Shown here in pieces: positions 1-5,920 of a stretch of 6,058 bases of DNA; the first letter of the stretch is position 1, and every line of letters begins with the position of its first letter. The notes beneath the pieces were generated by a model. It was not told where the DNA came from, searched no databases, and was given only the letters and a program-made list of their open reading frames with translations. A program made the translations under genes and the position numbers. Where the stretch lies: NCBI GenBank assembly GCA_900555515.1, contig USLO01000106.1, positions 1 to 6,058 on the forward strand. Direction: 5' to 3'. This DNA is from an uncultured Collinsella sp. Lineage in GTDB: Bacteria > Actinomycetota > Coriobacteriia > Coriobacteriales > Coriobacteriaceae.

Positions 1-33
1 TTCGCTCGAGGATCATGTCCCCCTTTTCCGCGG

Positions 34-67
34 AAACCCCGGCAGTTGCGAAGAGCTGCCGGGGTTT
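34..67 (+). terminator. Hairpin, probable terminator of a gene lying left of the window
   Basis: A perfect 12-bp stem is formed by 34-45 (AAACCCCGGCAG) and 56-67 (CTGCCGGGGTTT), with a short loop that can add a U·G and a U-A pair. The 3' arm ends in TTT followed by a moderately T-rich tail (TTTCTGTCGTTTG). This is the form of an intrinsic terminator in high-GC genomes, though the U-tract is broken. It probably ends whatever is transcribed from the left. The first 30 bases of the window could not be assigned to a tRNA, tmRNA or coding frame. Confidence 0.6.
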
Positions 68-127
68 CTGTCGTTTGTGAGGCTAAGTCGGTACGCAGCG
101 ATCGAGACCTTGAGCCGCAAACCCACC

Positions 128-142
128 GTGCGCAATGCGCAC
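128..142. promoter_or_regulatory. Short perfect inverted repeat upstream of gluQRS
   Basis: GTGCGCA and TGCGCAC are arranged as a 15-base palindrome around a single A, centred about 70 bp before the predicted gluQRS transcription start. The position would suit a regulator-binding site, but GC-rich palindromes of this size also arise by chance and no family consensus was recognised. Function is a guess. Confidence 0.2.
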
Positions 143-191
143 CGCCGCCAACTTGTGAGCGCGGCAACGCCTTCCCTGCCAAGCCCCGCGC

Positions 192-197
192 TATACT
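192..197 (+). promoter_or_regulatory. -10 element of a probable leaderless gluQRS promoter
   Basis: TATACT matches the sigma-70-type -10 consensus at five of six positions and is the only AT-rich hexamer in an otherwise GC-rich stretch. It ends seven bases before the ATG at 205, so transcription should begin at or within a base or two of the start codon. There is no Shine-Dalgarno-like sequence between it and the ATG. No convincing -35 box lies about 17 bp upstream. -10 boxes placed 6-7 nt before a start codon are the known signature of leaderless genes in actinobacteria. Confidence 0.6.
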
Positions 198-204
198 CGT
201 CCGC

Positions 205-1215
205 ATGGATATCAAAACACGCAACATAGCAACGCCCGCCGCGGACGCGCCAGCGACGCCACCCGCCTCCGCCCCCGCGCCCGTCGTGGGCCGTTTCGCC
301 CCGTCGCCCTCGGGCCGCATGCACCTGGGCAACGTGTTCAGCTGCCTGTGCTCGTGGCTTTCGGCCCGCAGCCAGGGCGGCAGCATCGTGCTGCGCATCG
401 AGGACCTGGACGATCGCTGCAAGCGCCCGGAACTTGCCGCTCAACTGATTGACGATCTGACCTGGCTGGGGCTCGAGTGGGACGAAGGCCCCTACTACCA
501 GCACGATCGCCTGGATCTGTACGAGGACGCCCTGCGCCAGCTGCAAGACGCCGGCCTTACCTATCCCTGTTTTTGCACGCGTGCCGAACTCCACGCCGCG
601 AGCGCGCCGCACGCCAGCGACGGCACGCCCATCTACCGCGGCGCCTGCCGAGGCCTTTCGGCCGAAGAGGTCGCCCGCCGCAGTGCCCTGCGTGCTCCGG
701 CCACGCGCCTGCGCGTGCCCACCGTCGACGACCTCGCCAGCGACGTGATCGAATTCGTGGACCGCACGTACGGAGCCCAATGCGAAGCACTCGCCACCGA
801 ATGCGGTGACTTTTTGGTGCGCCGCAGCGACGGCGTTTTTGCCTACCAGCTAGCCGTGGTGGTCGACGACGCTGCCATGGGCGTCACCGAGGTCGTGCGC
901 GGATGCGATCTGCTGGGCTCCACGCCCCGCCAAATCTACCTGCAGCATCTGCTGGGACTTCCCACGCCACGCTACGCGCACATTCCACTGCTCATGTCGC
1001 CGGACGGGCGCCGCCTTTCCAAGCGCGACCGCGACCTGGACCTGGGCGAACTACGCGCCCGCTTTGGCACGCCCAAGGCGCTGCTGGGCTGGCTCGCCGG
1101 GCAAACGGGCATCGCATCGGACACCACGCCGCGCTCTGCCGAGCAGCTGGCCGAGCATTTTAGCTGGGATGTTATCCGTACGCATCGGGAAAACATCACT
1201 GTAACGGTCGAGTAG
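205..1215 (+). CDS. gluQRS: Glutamyl-queuosine tRNA(Asp) synthetase (truncated GluRS paralogue)
   Basis: The predicted 336-residue protein is a class I glutamyl-tRNA synthetase catalytic domain without the C-terminal anticodon-binding domain, the defining form of GluQ-RS (E. coli YadB is about 300 residues). Family members activate glutamate without tRNA and attach it to the queuosine base at position 34 of tRNA(Asp) in the cytoplasm. Visible motifs are GRFAPSPSGRMHLGN (residues 29-43, HIGH equivalent HLGN), the zinc-site pattern C122-x-C124, Y144 and C148 typical of this subfamily, and RLSKRD around K273 (KMSKS equivalent). The ATG at 205 was chosen because a -10 box sits seven bases upstream; the open frame extends to 46 but that part has no family similarity. 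The first 26 residues are an Ala/Pro-rich tail not needed by the fold, so a start at the GTG of residue 28 cannot be fully excluded. The gene converges on the phosphoesterase gene with a 15-bp gap and no visible terminator. Confidence 0.93.
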   Translation: MDIKTRNIATPAADAPATPPASAPAPVVGRFAPSPSGRMHLGNVFSCLCSWLSARSQGGSIVLRIEDLDDRCKRPELAAQLIDDLTWLGLEWDEGPYYQHDRLDLYEDALRQLQDAGLTYPCFCTRAELHAASAPHASDGTPIYRGACRGLSAEEVARRSALRAPATRLRVPTVDDLASDVIEFVDRTYGAQCEALATECGDFLVRRSDGVFAYQLAVVVDDAAMGVTEVVRGCDLLGSTPRQIYLQHLLGLPTPRYAHIPLLMSPDGRRLSKRDRDLDLGELRARFGTPKALLGWLAGQTGIASDTTPRSAEQLAEHFSWDVIRTHRENITVTVE

Positions 1216-1230
1216 CCAGCCACCCCGCCC

Positions 1231-1956
1231 CTACGCAACATCCCAGGGCTGAAGTTCGTCGCCCAAGCGAACTATGCAGTCGAAGAGCACGGTATAGCGC
1301 TCGGCCGGGTTGGCGTCACGGTGAAAGTGCCCGTAGTACCAGTGCTTGTAGTCCAGGCGGTCCTCCAGCTCGTCGAAAAACGTGGTGAGTCGATCGACAT
1401 CGGGATAATTCCAGCCGGGTGCCGGATAAAGCGTGGGCGAAAGCATGCGCGTGGAGCAGGTGTGGGTGATCACGTAGTCGACCTTCCAGTCCACGCTGTC
1501 GAGCTTTGCCCGCGCCTCCTCAAAGTTGCGCTCGTCCGGCAGCTCCTGTGGCCACCAGCTGGAATAGGGAATGCGGTATTCCTTATCCACGCTCGTGGCG
1601 CCGCCCATGGTAAAGATCGTTGAGCCGTCGAGTTCAAAAACCTCGCCACGCGTCAGACGCCGTATGGGCGAGGTATCCGACAGGCGCTGCGTCAGCCCAC
1701 CGTGCCACAGCTCCATGGGACGCTCCGCCCAATGGTCGAAGCGCTCGTGGTTGCCGTCGACGAACAGCACGGTATAGGGGCGCGACTCCAGCCAGGCGAT
1801 ATCGGCGCACTCCTCGGCAGAGAAATCCCACGGAAAGCCAAAGTCGCCGGCGACGATGAGATAGTCGTCGCTCGTCAGACTATCCCCGAGCTCCCAGTCG
1901 CGAAGCTTTTGCATGTCGGCACCGCCGTGAATATCGCCTGTTACATAGACCGTCAT
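1231..1956 (-). CDS. Calcineurin-like metallophosphoesterase
   Basis: The 241-residue protein carries the full metallophosphoesterase signature in order: GDIHG (residues 7-11), GDFG (37-40), DGNHE (67-71), the ITH histidine H165 and GHFH (209-212). These residues bind the two-metal centre that hydrolyses phosphate esters. The conserved set is complete, so the enzyme should be active. Overall it resembles small cytoplasmic phosphoesterases of firmicutes and actinobacteria; the substrate (phosphoprotein, nucleotide or other phosphodiester) cannot be read from the sequence. No signal peptide or membrane segment is present. The start at 1956 places the catalytic GDIHG seven residues in, as is usual, and follows a purine-rich AGGGAAGTGG; the longer frame from 1992 adds 12 residues with no support. 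It lies 85 bp downstream of the small membrane protein gene on the same strand, so co-transcription is possible. Confidence 0.9.
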   Translation of the reverse strand: MTVYVTGDIHGGADMQKLRDWELGDSLTSDDYLIVAGDFGFPWDFSAEECADIAWLESRPYTVLFVDGNHERFDHWAERPMELWHGGLTQRLSDTSPIRRLTRGEVFELDGSTIFTMGGATSVDKEYRIPYSSWWPQELPDERNFEEARAKLDSVDWKVDYVITHTCSTRMLSPTLYPAPGWNYPDVDRLTTFFDELEDRLDYKHWYYGHFHRDANPAERYTVLFDCIVRLGDELQPWDVA

Positions 1957-2041
1957 CGGATTACCACTTCCCTGTAAGTCGCTAGCCCACATTCCGCACG
2001 ATCACTAAGCCAACCGTTCCAGCCCTTCCATCCCTTAGGGC

Positions 2042-2281
2042 TTACCCTTCGTTCTTCCATCCAAACGGATCAAGCACCCAAAAAACCAGATCGAGCACGC
2101 CGCCGGTCATCATGGCGCCGGCAAGGGCCATGCAAACGTGCAGGGAACTGGCACTTCGGAGCACGTCGAATGGCCCCAGAACAGCCAGCAGCGCGACCGC
2201 TGCGCCGGCTACGCACAGCGCGAGGCACGGCCCCGCGTCCTTAACGCGCTTCTTTGCGAGATGCTTGGTGTTGTCACTCAT
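2042..2281 (-). CDS. Small two-helix membrane protein of unknown function
   Basis: This 79-residue protein starts with a charged, lysine-rich segment (MSDNTKHLAKKRVKDAG), then two hydrophobic stretches at about residues 17-37 and 47-70, with a short polar tail ending DPFGWKNEG. By the positive-inside rule the N-terminus should be cytoplasmic and the two helices form a hairpin in the membrane. The ATG at 2281 is supported by a good Shine-Dalgarno sequence, AAGGAG (2292-2297 on the opposite strand), 10 bases upstream. The open frame continues upstream to 2431 but that part is not membrane-like and lacks a ribosome site. No family was recognised. It lies upstream of the phosphoesterase gene on the same strand, and its upstream region is shared with the divergent DUF4342 operon. 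Confidence 0.72.
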   Translation of the reverse strand: MSDNTKHLAKKRVKDAGPCLALCVAGAAVALLAVLGPFDVLRSASSLHVCMALAGAMMTGGVLDLVFWVLDPFGWKNEG

Positions 2282-2441
2282 TGGTATCGAACTCCTTAGA
2301 GGGTCGTTGTTCAGCTTCATGCCGCCGCGACAGAGCATGGCGGCAAGATAAGTGTCACATGTCGTGCGGACATCAATAGAGAAACCGCCCGCTCGACCAA
2401 CCCTTGGCGCCGTTTTGTACCGGCCCACCATCCCCCGCTAT

Positions 2442-2625
2442 CGAGGTCTAATACTTTTCCCGCGAAGTGAACGGCTGTTTTTGGACCCCTGAAACATCCG
2501 CATTTTCCGGCGGCAAAATCGCAGGATTTCAGCGCCGAAACCGCAGGAAACGGCACTCCTAAAGTGTCGATGCTTCGGGGGTCCGTTTTAGCTCGTTCAC
2601 TTCTCGGGAAAAGCATTAGGCCTCG
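2442..2625. repeat. 184-bp imperfect palindrome (MITE, BIME-like or structured-RNA element)
   Basis: The left arm 2442-2498 and the reverse complement of the right arm 2569-2625 are both 57 bases and align without gaps: 43 of 57 positions match, and 9 of the 14 mismatches form one central block (2474-2482). The outer block shares CTTTTCCCG and GAAGTGAACG; the inner block shares GGACCCC-x-GAA-x-CATC. The arms enclose 70 bases containing a second hairpin, CGGCG 2508-2512 / CGCCG 2533-2537 around AAATC 2516-2520 / GATTT 2525-2529 with a GCAG tetraloop. In the central block, shifting by one base pairs GCT (2474-2476) with AGC (2590-2592), leaving U-rich strands opposed. No transposase is present. 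A copy in the same orientation elsewhere in the genome would establish it as a dispersed repeat; that could not be tested here. Possible natures: a non-autonomous transposable element, an inverted repeat pair, or a long structured RNA. Confidence 0.85.
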
Positions 2626-2693
2626 CTGCTAGCTATCCAAAAAGACACCTCTCCCTTCCCCACCGCCGCGCAAAAACTCATCCAACATTAATC

Positions 2694-2721
2694 TTGGCTC
2701 AAGAATCGCTTAATCTATAAC
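2694..2721 (+). promoter_or_regulatory. Promoter of the DUF4342/two-component operon
   Basis: TTGGCT (2694-2699) and TATAAC (2716-2721) are separated by 16 bp and resemble the sigma-70-type -35 and -10 boxes. They lie in the AT-rich stretch just after the palindrome and face the DUF4342 gene. Transcription would start near 2728, giving a leader of about 112 nt. A second -10-like TATAGA at 2728-2733 is less well placed. Confidence 0.55.
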
Positions 2722-2749
2722 CTGCACTATAGAGTTCGACCAAGGGCGG

Positions 2750-2809
2750 GGCGGCGCCGCGCAACGCAGGCCGCCGAACGCAACGCTCGCGCCCGGGCAG
2801 GCCGCCCGG
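2750..2809 (+). promoter_or_regulatory. GC-rich structured 5' leader with two hairpins
   Basis: Two stems lie in tandem between the promoter and the DUF4342 ribosome site: GGCGGC (2750-2755) with GCCGCC (2770-2775), loop 14 nt; and CCGGGC (2793-2798) with GCCCGG (2804-2809), loop 5 nt. The Shine-Dalgarno AAAGGA (2828-2833) lies about 20 nt beyond and is left unpaired. No known riboswitch core was recognised. The hairpins may affect mRNA stability or translation, or may simply reflect high GC content. Confidence 0.35.
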
Positions 2810-2839
2810 CGTCGCGCCCATCGAACGAAAGGACAGGTC

Positions 2840-3382
2840 ATGGACGACCTCGAAAAAGTTGAAACCATCCGCACCAAGTGCAACGTGAGCTACACCGATG
2901 CCAAAGCCGCGCTCGACGCCGCCGACGGCAACGTTTTGGACGCCATCATTTGGCTCGAGTCGCAAGGCAAGACCCAGACCACGTCGGCGCACGCCGCCAC
3001 CGAGTCCGCGCCGGTCGACGAACCCTCGGCCGAGATGGTCGCCGCGCAGGCCGCCTACGAGAAGTCGAGCGAAAAGACCGACTTCTCCAAGAAGATGGAC
3101 AGCGTGTGGGAGTACCTCAAAAAGCTCTTCCGCCTGAGCCTGGACACCAAGTTTATCGCCACGCGCCGCGATGCAATCATCCTCAACATCCCCATCCTGA
3201 TCCCCATCATCGCCCTGTTTGCCTGGGGCGCCACGATATGGCTGATGCTGATCGGCCTGTTCTTTGGCATGCGTTACCGCATCGATAGCGACGGCGACGT
3301 GCCCGGCAGCATCAACAACCTTATGGATCACGCCGCCGACGCCGCGGACGACATCAAGCAAAATCTCAACGACGATAAGTAA
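2840..3382 (+). CDS. UBA-like/DUF4342 membrane protein
   Basis: The 180-residue protein has two recognisable parts. Residues 4-42 form a UBA/TS-N-like three-helix domain (VSYTDAKAALDAADGNVLDAIIWLES), the fold used by EF-Ts and nascent-chain-associated proteins to bind protein partners. A polar, low-complexity linker follows (about 43-80). Residues 83-150 match the DUF4342 pattern, with KFIATRRDAIILNIPILIPI leading into a long hydrophobic segment (about 112-144) that should sit in the membrane, then an acidic tail ending DDIKQNLNDDK. The function of DUF4342 is not known. The start is firm: AAAGGA lies six bases before the ATG. The stop is 19 bp from the response regulator gene, with no terminator or promoter between them, so the three genes are probably one transcript. 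Inference: it may act with the two-component system as an accessory or output protein at the membrane. Confidence 0.85.
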   Translation: MDDLEKVETIRTKCNVSYTDAKAALDAADGNVLDAIIWLESQGKTQTTSAHAATESAPVDEPSAEMVAAQAAYEKSSEKTDFSKKMDSVWEYLKKLFRLSLDTKFIATRRDAIILNIPILIPIIALFAWGATIWLMLIGLFFGMRYRIDSDGDVPGSINNLMDHAADAADDIKQNLNDDK

Positions 3383-3401
3383 TCGCAGACGGGGGGCACG
3401 T

Positions 3402-4181
3402 ATGGCACGGATCCTGATCGTAGAGGACGAGGAGAAAATCGCCCGCTTTGTGACGCTCGAGCTGGAGCACGAGGGCTACCGGGTGGAACATGCCGCCGAC
3501 GGCCGCACCGCCGTGGACCTGGCACTGGAGCGCGACTACGATTTGATTCTGCTCGATGTACTGCTGCCGCAGCTCAACGGCATGGAGGTCCTGCGGCGCG
3601 TACGCAAGCACAAGGATGTGCCGGTGATCATGGTCACCGCGCGCGATGCCGTGATGGACAAGGTGGCCGGGCTCGATGCCGGCGCCGACGATTACCTGAC
3701 CAAGCCGTTTGCGATTGAAGAGCTGTTCGCACGGATCCGCGTGGCGCTGAAGCGCTCGGAAGCCGTGCGGGCGGCTTCGGGCGTTGGCGGCATCGGGACG
3801 GGCGCGGCGAGCGACGCGGGCGTCGGCGCCGGTGCGATACCCCCGGTCAGCGACTCGGCCCAGGCTTCCGCCTCGCCCTCCCCCGCTACGCTCACCGTTG
3901 GCTCAGTCGTGCTCGATCCCGGCCGCCGCGAAGTCACAGTCGGCGGCTCGCCTATCGCGCTCACGGCTCGCGAGTTCGACGTCCTCGCCCTGCTTATGAC
4001 GCATGCCGGCACCGTGCTCACACGCGAGCGCATCGCGCACGAGGCGCTGGGCTACGAATACGTGGGCGACACCAACAACGTCGACGTGCACATCGCGCAC
4101 CTGCGCGCCAAGATCGAGGACGCCGGCGGCGCCCGAATCATCCAAACCGTGCGCGGGGTGGGCTATGTCTGCCGTGCGTAA
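3402..4181 (+). CDS. OmpR/PhoB-family response regulator
   Basis: The 259-residue protein has a receiver domain (about 1-118) with acidic pocket E8/D9, phosphoacceptor D52 in LLDVLLP, switch residue T79 and conserved K101 in TKPF. A winged-helix DNA-binding domain (about 163-259) ends with LTAREFDVLALL, VDVHIAHLRAKI and IQTVRGVGYV, the standard OmpR/PhoB pattern. When phosphorylated by its kinase it should bind promoter DNA and control transcription. The ATG at 3402 directly precedes the canonical ARILIVEDE start; a G-rich GGGGGG run lies six to eleven bases upstream and is a weak ribosome site. Unusual: the linker between domains (about 121-162) is some 40 residues of Gly, Ala, Ser and Pro, longer than typical for this family. 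The last 17 bases overlap the kinase gene, implying translational coupling. Target genes are unknown. Confidence 0.95.
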   Translation: MARILIVEDEEKIARFVTLELEHEGYRVEHAADGRTAVDLALERDYDLILLDVLLPQLNGMEVLRRVRKHKDVPVIMVTARDAVMDKVAGLDAGADDYLTKPFAIEELFARIRVALKRSEAVRAASGVGGIGTGAASDAGVGAGAIPPVSDSAQASASPSPATLTVGSVVLDPGRREVTVGGSPIALTAREFDVLALLMTHAGTVLTRERIAHEALGYEYVGDTNNVDVHIAHLRAKIEDAGGARIIQTVRGVGYVCRA

Positions 4182-5460
4182 CGCCGAGGCCAAGCGCGTC
4201 ACATCCATCGCCCGCGCCATCAACTGGAGCTATATGTGGCGCCGCTTGATGAGCTACGTCTGGCTCGATCTGTTGCTGTTGGTTATTGCGGCGGCGATCC
4301 TCGTCTATGGATACAACCAGACGCTGCCCGACGGCGCGTTTACCGCAGGATGGATCCCCAGCGCCACCGTTCGCGGCATGTCGCTGACGCCCGCGCGTGG
4401 CTGGGACCTGGCAACGCTCACCTATACCGTCGAGCTTACGCGTATCACCAAGACTTTCCCCCTCGCACAGGACCTCGTCACGCTATGGCCTCTCTACCTT
4501 GTCGTTGTGGGTTGGCAGGTCATCAGCATGCTCAACATGCTCGGCGGCGCCCGCCGTGTGCGCCGAACCATGGCACCGCTCAACGATCTGGCCCTGCGCG
4601 TGGACGAACTCGGCCGCATGCAGCTCTCCGGCGGCAAGATGGAAACGCTGGAGCAGGCCATCGAGCGCGCAAGCGTCGACTCGCCGAGCGTCACTACCGG
4701 CGACGCCGACCTGGCAAGCATCGAGGTCGCACTCAACCGTCTGCTGCGTCAGATGCAAGAGGCCAAGCTGCAGCAGATGCGCTTTGTCAATGATGCAAGC
4801 CACGAGCTACGAACGCCCATCGCGGTGATTCAGGGCTACGTAAACATGCTCGACCGTTGGGGCAAAGACGATCCGGACGTGCTGGCGGAGTCCATCGCGT
4901 CCCTCAAGGCCGAAAGCGAGCACATGCAAGAGCTTGTGGAGCAGCTGCTGTTTTTGGCGCGCGGCGATGCCGGACGCACGGTCCTGCGGCGCGCAAATAC
5001 TAACCTTGCCGCACTGGTCGGCGAGGTATGCGAGGAATCGCAGATGATCGATACCGAGCATACGTATCGGCTGGCCTTTGACGCTGCGCTTGTCAGCGAC
5101 CCGCGCTGCGATGCGCCCGTTGACGTGGCGCTCGTAAAGCAAGCTCTGCGCGTGATCGTGCAAAACGCCGCCAAGTATTCGGACGCGGGAACGACCGTCA
5201 CGTTTGCCATAACTCCCGATACGGGCACGGGCGCGATCGACATAAGTGTTGAGGACGAGGGCATCGGCATGAACCAAGAATCCGCAGCTCACGCGTTTGA
5301 ACGGTTCTACCGCGCCGACAACGCACGCGATGCCGGCGCGCAGGGCTCGGGTCTGGGGCTTGCCATTGCCAAGTGGATCGTCGATAGCCACGGTGGTGTC
5401 ATTGGCGTGACCTCAGTCGAGGGTGTCGGCAGCCGCTTTACGATTCGCCTGCCGCGGTAG
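4165..5460 (+). CDS. Membrane sensor histidine kinase (HisKA/HATPase)
   Basis: The 431-residue kinase has a cytoplasmic N-terminus, a first membrane helix at about 29-50, a short external segment of some 53 residues (51-103), a second helix at about 104-126 and a HAMP-like linker to about 205. The dimerisation domain contains NDASHELRTPIAVIQGY with phosphoacceptor H213 and the E214/T217 pair linked to phosphatase activity. The ATPase domain shows the N box (QNAAKYSD, N334), G1 box (EDEGIGM, 363-369), F box (FERFYR) and G2 box (GSGLGLA, 394-400). All catalytic motifs are intact. It should phosphorylate D52 of the adjoining regulator. The small external segment is too short for a large ligand-binding domain, so it may sense the membrane or a partner protein. 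The start at 4165 overlaps the regulator gene by 17 bp behind a GGGGTGGG run; ATG 4234 (residue 24) behind GGAG is an alternative. Confidence 0.93.
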   Translation: MSAVRNAEAKRVTSIARAINWSYMWRRLMSYVWLDLLLLVIAAAILVYGYNQTLPDGAFTAGWIPSATVRGMSLTPARGWDLATLTYTVELTRITKTFPLAQDLVTLWPLYLVVVGWQVISMLNMLGGARRVRRTMAPLNDLALRVDELGRMQLSGGKMETLEQAIERASVDSPSVTTGDADLASIEVALNRLLRQMQEAKLQQMRFVNDASHELRTPIAVIQGYVNMLDRWGKDDPDVLAESIASLKAESEHMQELVEQLLFLARGDAGRTVLRRANTNLAALVGEVCEESQMIDTEHTYRLAFDAALVSDPRCDAPVDVALVKQALRVIVQNAAKYSDAGTTVTFAITPDTGTGAIDISVEDEGIGMNQESAAHAFERFYRADNARDAGAQGSGLGLAIAKWIVDSHGGVIGVTSVEGVGSRFTIRLPR

Positions 5461-5476
5461 GAAGCCCCTCGGCGTA

Positions 5477-5512
5477 AAAAAGGGATAAGGCCATGCGGCC
5501 CTATCCCTTTTT
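5477..5512. terminator. Bidirectional intrinsic terminator
   Basis: Sixteen bases on each side pair around an ATGC loop: AAAAAGGGATA then A and GGCC on the left (5477-5492), GGCCC then TATCCCTTTTT on the right (5497-5512), with a single A·C mismatch. The A-run and T-run flanking the GC-rich stem make a proper U-tract on both strands. It lies 16 bp after the kinase stop and 22 bp after the stop of the oncoming VOC gene, so it ends both convergent operons. Confidence 0.93.
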
Positions 5513-5534
5513 GCTAGCTATAGCAGCCTGTGCG

Positions 5535-5909
5535 CTACTCGCGGCACAGATGCACGGCAAAGCCGGCGAACTCGCGCTTAAAGTACACGAGCTTGGTACC
5601 ACCGTCGGGTAGAAGCGCGCGCGACTCCTCGTTGACCTCGAGCCCGCGCTCGGCAAACCACTTCTCAGCTGCATCGATGTCGTTAACGGCAAAGCCGATG
5701 TGGCCTTTGGTGCCACGACCGTTCTGCTTCATGATCTCGACCAGCGAATCGTTGAAGTACGAAACTGGGGTCTCGATGACGGGCAGGCCCATCATCGTCG
5801 AGAACAGCTCCGCGATCTCCAGGGCGTCTGCCGGGTCGGTGGCGTTAATGCCCACATGGGCAACGCGCATACCAAAGAGCTCTACCGGGTTGGCGTTCTG
5901 CTCACTCAT
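5535..5909 (-). CDS. Stand-alone VOC (glyoxalase-fold) protein
   Basis: The 124-residue protein fits the vicinal-oxygen-chelate fold: two beta-alpha-beta-beta-beta modules, beginning at MRVAHVGINATDP (14-26) and GHIGFAVNDIDAAEKWF (69-85). Possible metal ligands at the four customary strand positions are H18, E58, H70 and H120; the last replaces the Glu usual in glyoxalase I. From memory it resembles the extra C-terminal domain (AHVGIN...GHIAIGTN...GGFAVHL) on some clostridial KDPG/KHG aldolases, but here it is a separate gene. Its exact activity is unknown; isomerase, lyase or aldolase-associated roles are all open. It begins 11 bp after the PTS IIB stop, with only a weak ribosome site, so translation is probably coupled to the upstream gene. 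ATG 5870 (residue 14) would start exactly at the fold and is an alternative. Confidence 0.85.
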   Translation of the reverse strand: MSEQNANPVELFGMRVAHVGINATDPADALEIAELFSTMMGLPVIETPVSYFNDSLVEIMKQNGRGTKGHIGFAVNDIDAAEKWFAERGLEVNEESRALLPDGGTKLVYFKREFAGFAVHLCRE

Positions 5910-5920
5910 GCAGTCAGCGC

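Larger units (their letters stand above)
2282..2839. other. Divergent intergenic region of 558 bp
   Basis: No convincing gene was found here. From 2282 to 2441 there is the leader of the small membrane protein gene, with a 6-bp hairpin (GCCGCC 2321-2326 / GGCGGC 2339-2344) and a small inverted repeat ATGTC/GACAT at 2359-2373; no clear -35/-10 pair could be fixed for the minus strand. Positions 2442-2625 hold the large palindrome described separately. Positions 2626-2693 are AT-richer than the surroundings with nothing recognisable. The DUF4342 promoter and structured leader fill 2694-2839. The 99-residue minus-strand open frame at 2317-2616 mostly reads through the palindrome and is not called. 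Confidence 0.6.

Noticed and set aside
1..30. Possible 3' end of an RNA gene at the left edge
   Set aside because: No T-loop, CCA end or other tRNA, tmRNA or SRP RNA feature could be recognised in these 30 bases; too little sequence to decide.
13..780. 255-residue minus-strand open frame opposite gluQRS
   Set aside because: Low-complexity Gly/Ala/Arg-rich translation directly antisense to a gene with all catalytic motifs; typical shadow frame of high-GC DNA.
1957..1992. Upstream start for the metallophosphoesterase, adding 12 residues
   Set aside because: The extra residues are outside the fold, and starting at 1956 puts the catalytic GDIHG at its usual distance from the N-terminus behind a purine-rich site.
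2021..2042. Possible hairpin AGCCC/GGGCT after the small membrane protein stop
   Set aside because: Only 5 bp with a 12-base loop and no T-run on the minus strand, so not a credible terminator.
2317..2616. 99-residue minus-strand open frame through the palindrome
   Set aside because: It mostly translates the inverted-repeat arms, has no recognisable domain or convincing ribosome site, and both strands of the repeat tend to stay open by composition. Similar annotated hypotheticals would be expected wherever the repeat occurs.
2699..3361. 220-residue minus-strand open frame opposite the DUF4342 gene
   Set aside because: It covers the promoter, leader and coding region of a gene with a clear start and family; composition is repetitive Gly/Val and looks like a shadow.
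4807..5391. 194-residue minus-strand open frame opposite the histidine kinase
   Set aside because: Antisense to the conserved HisKA and ATPase motifs, no domain of its own and no promoter or ribosome site seen.
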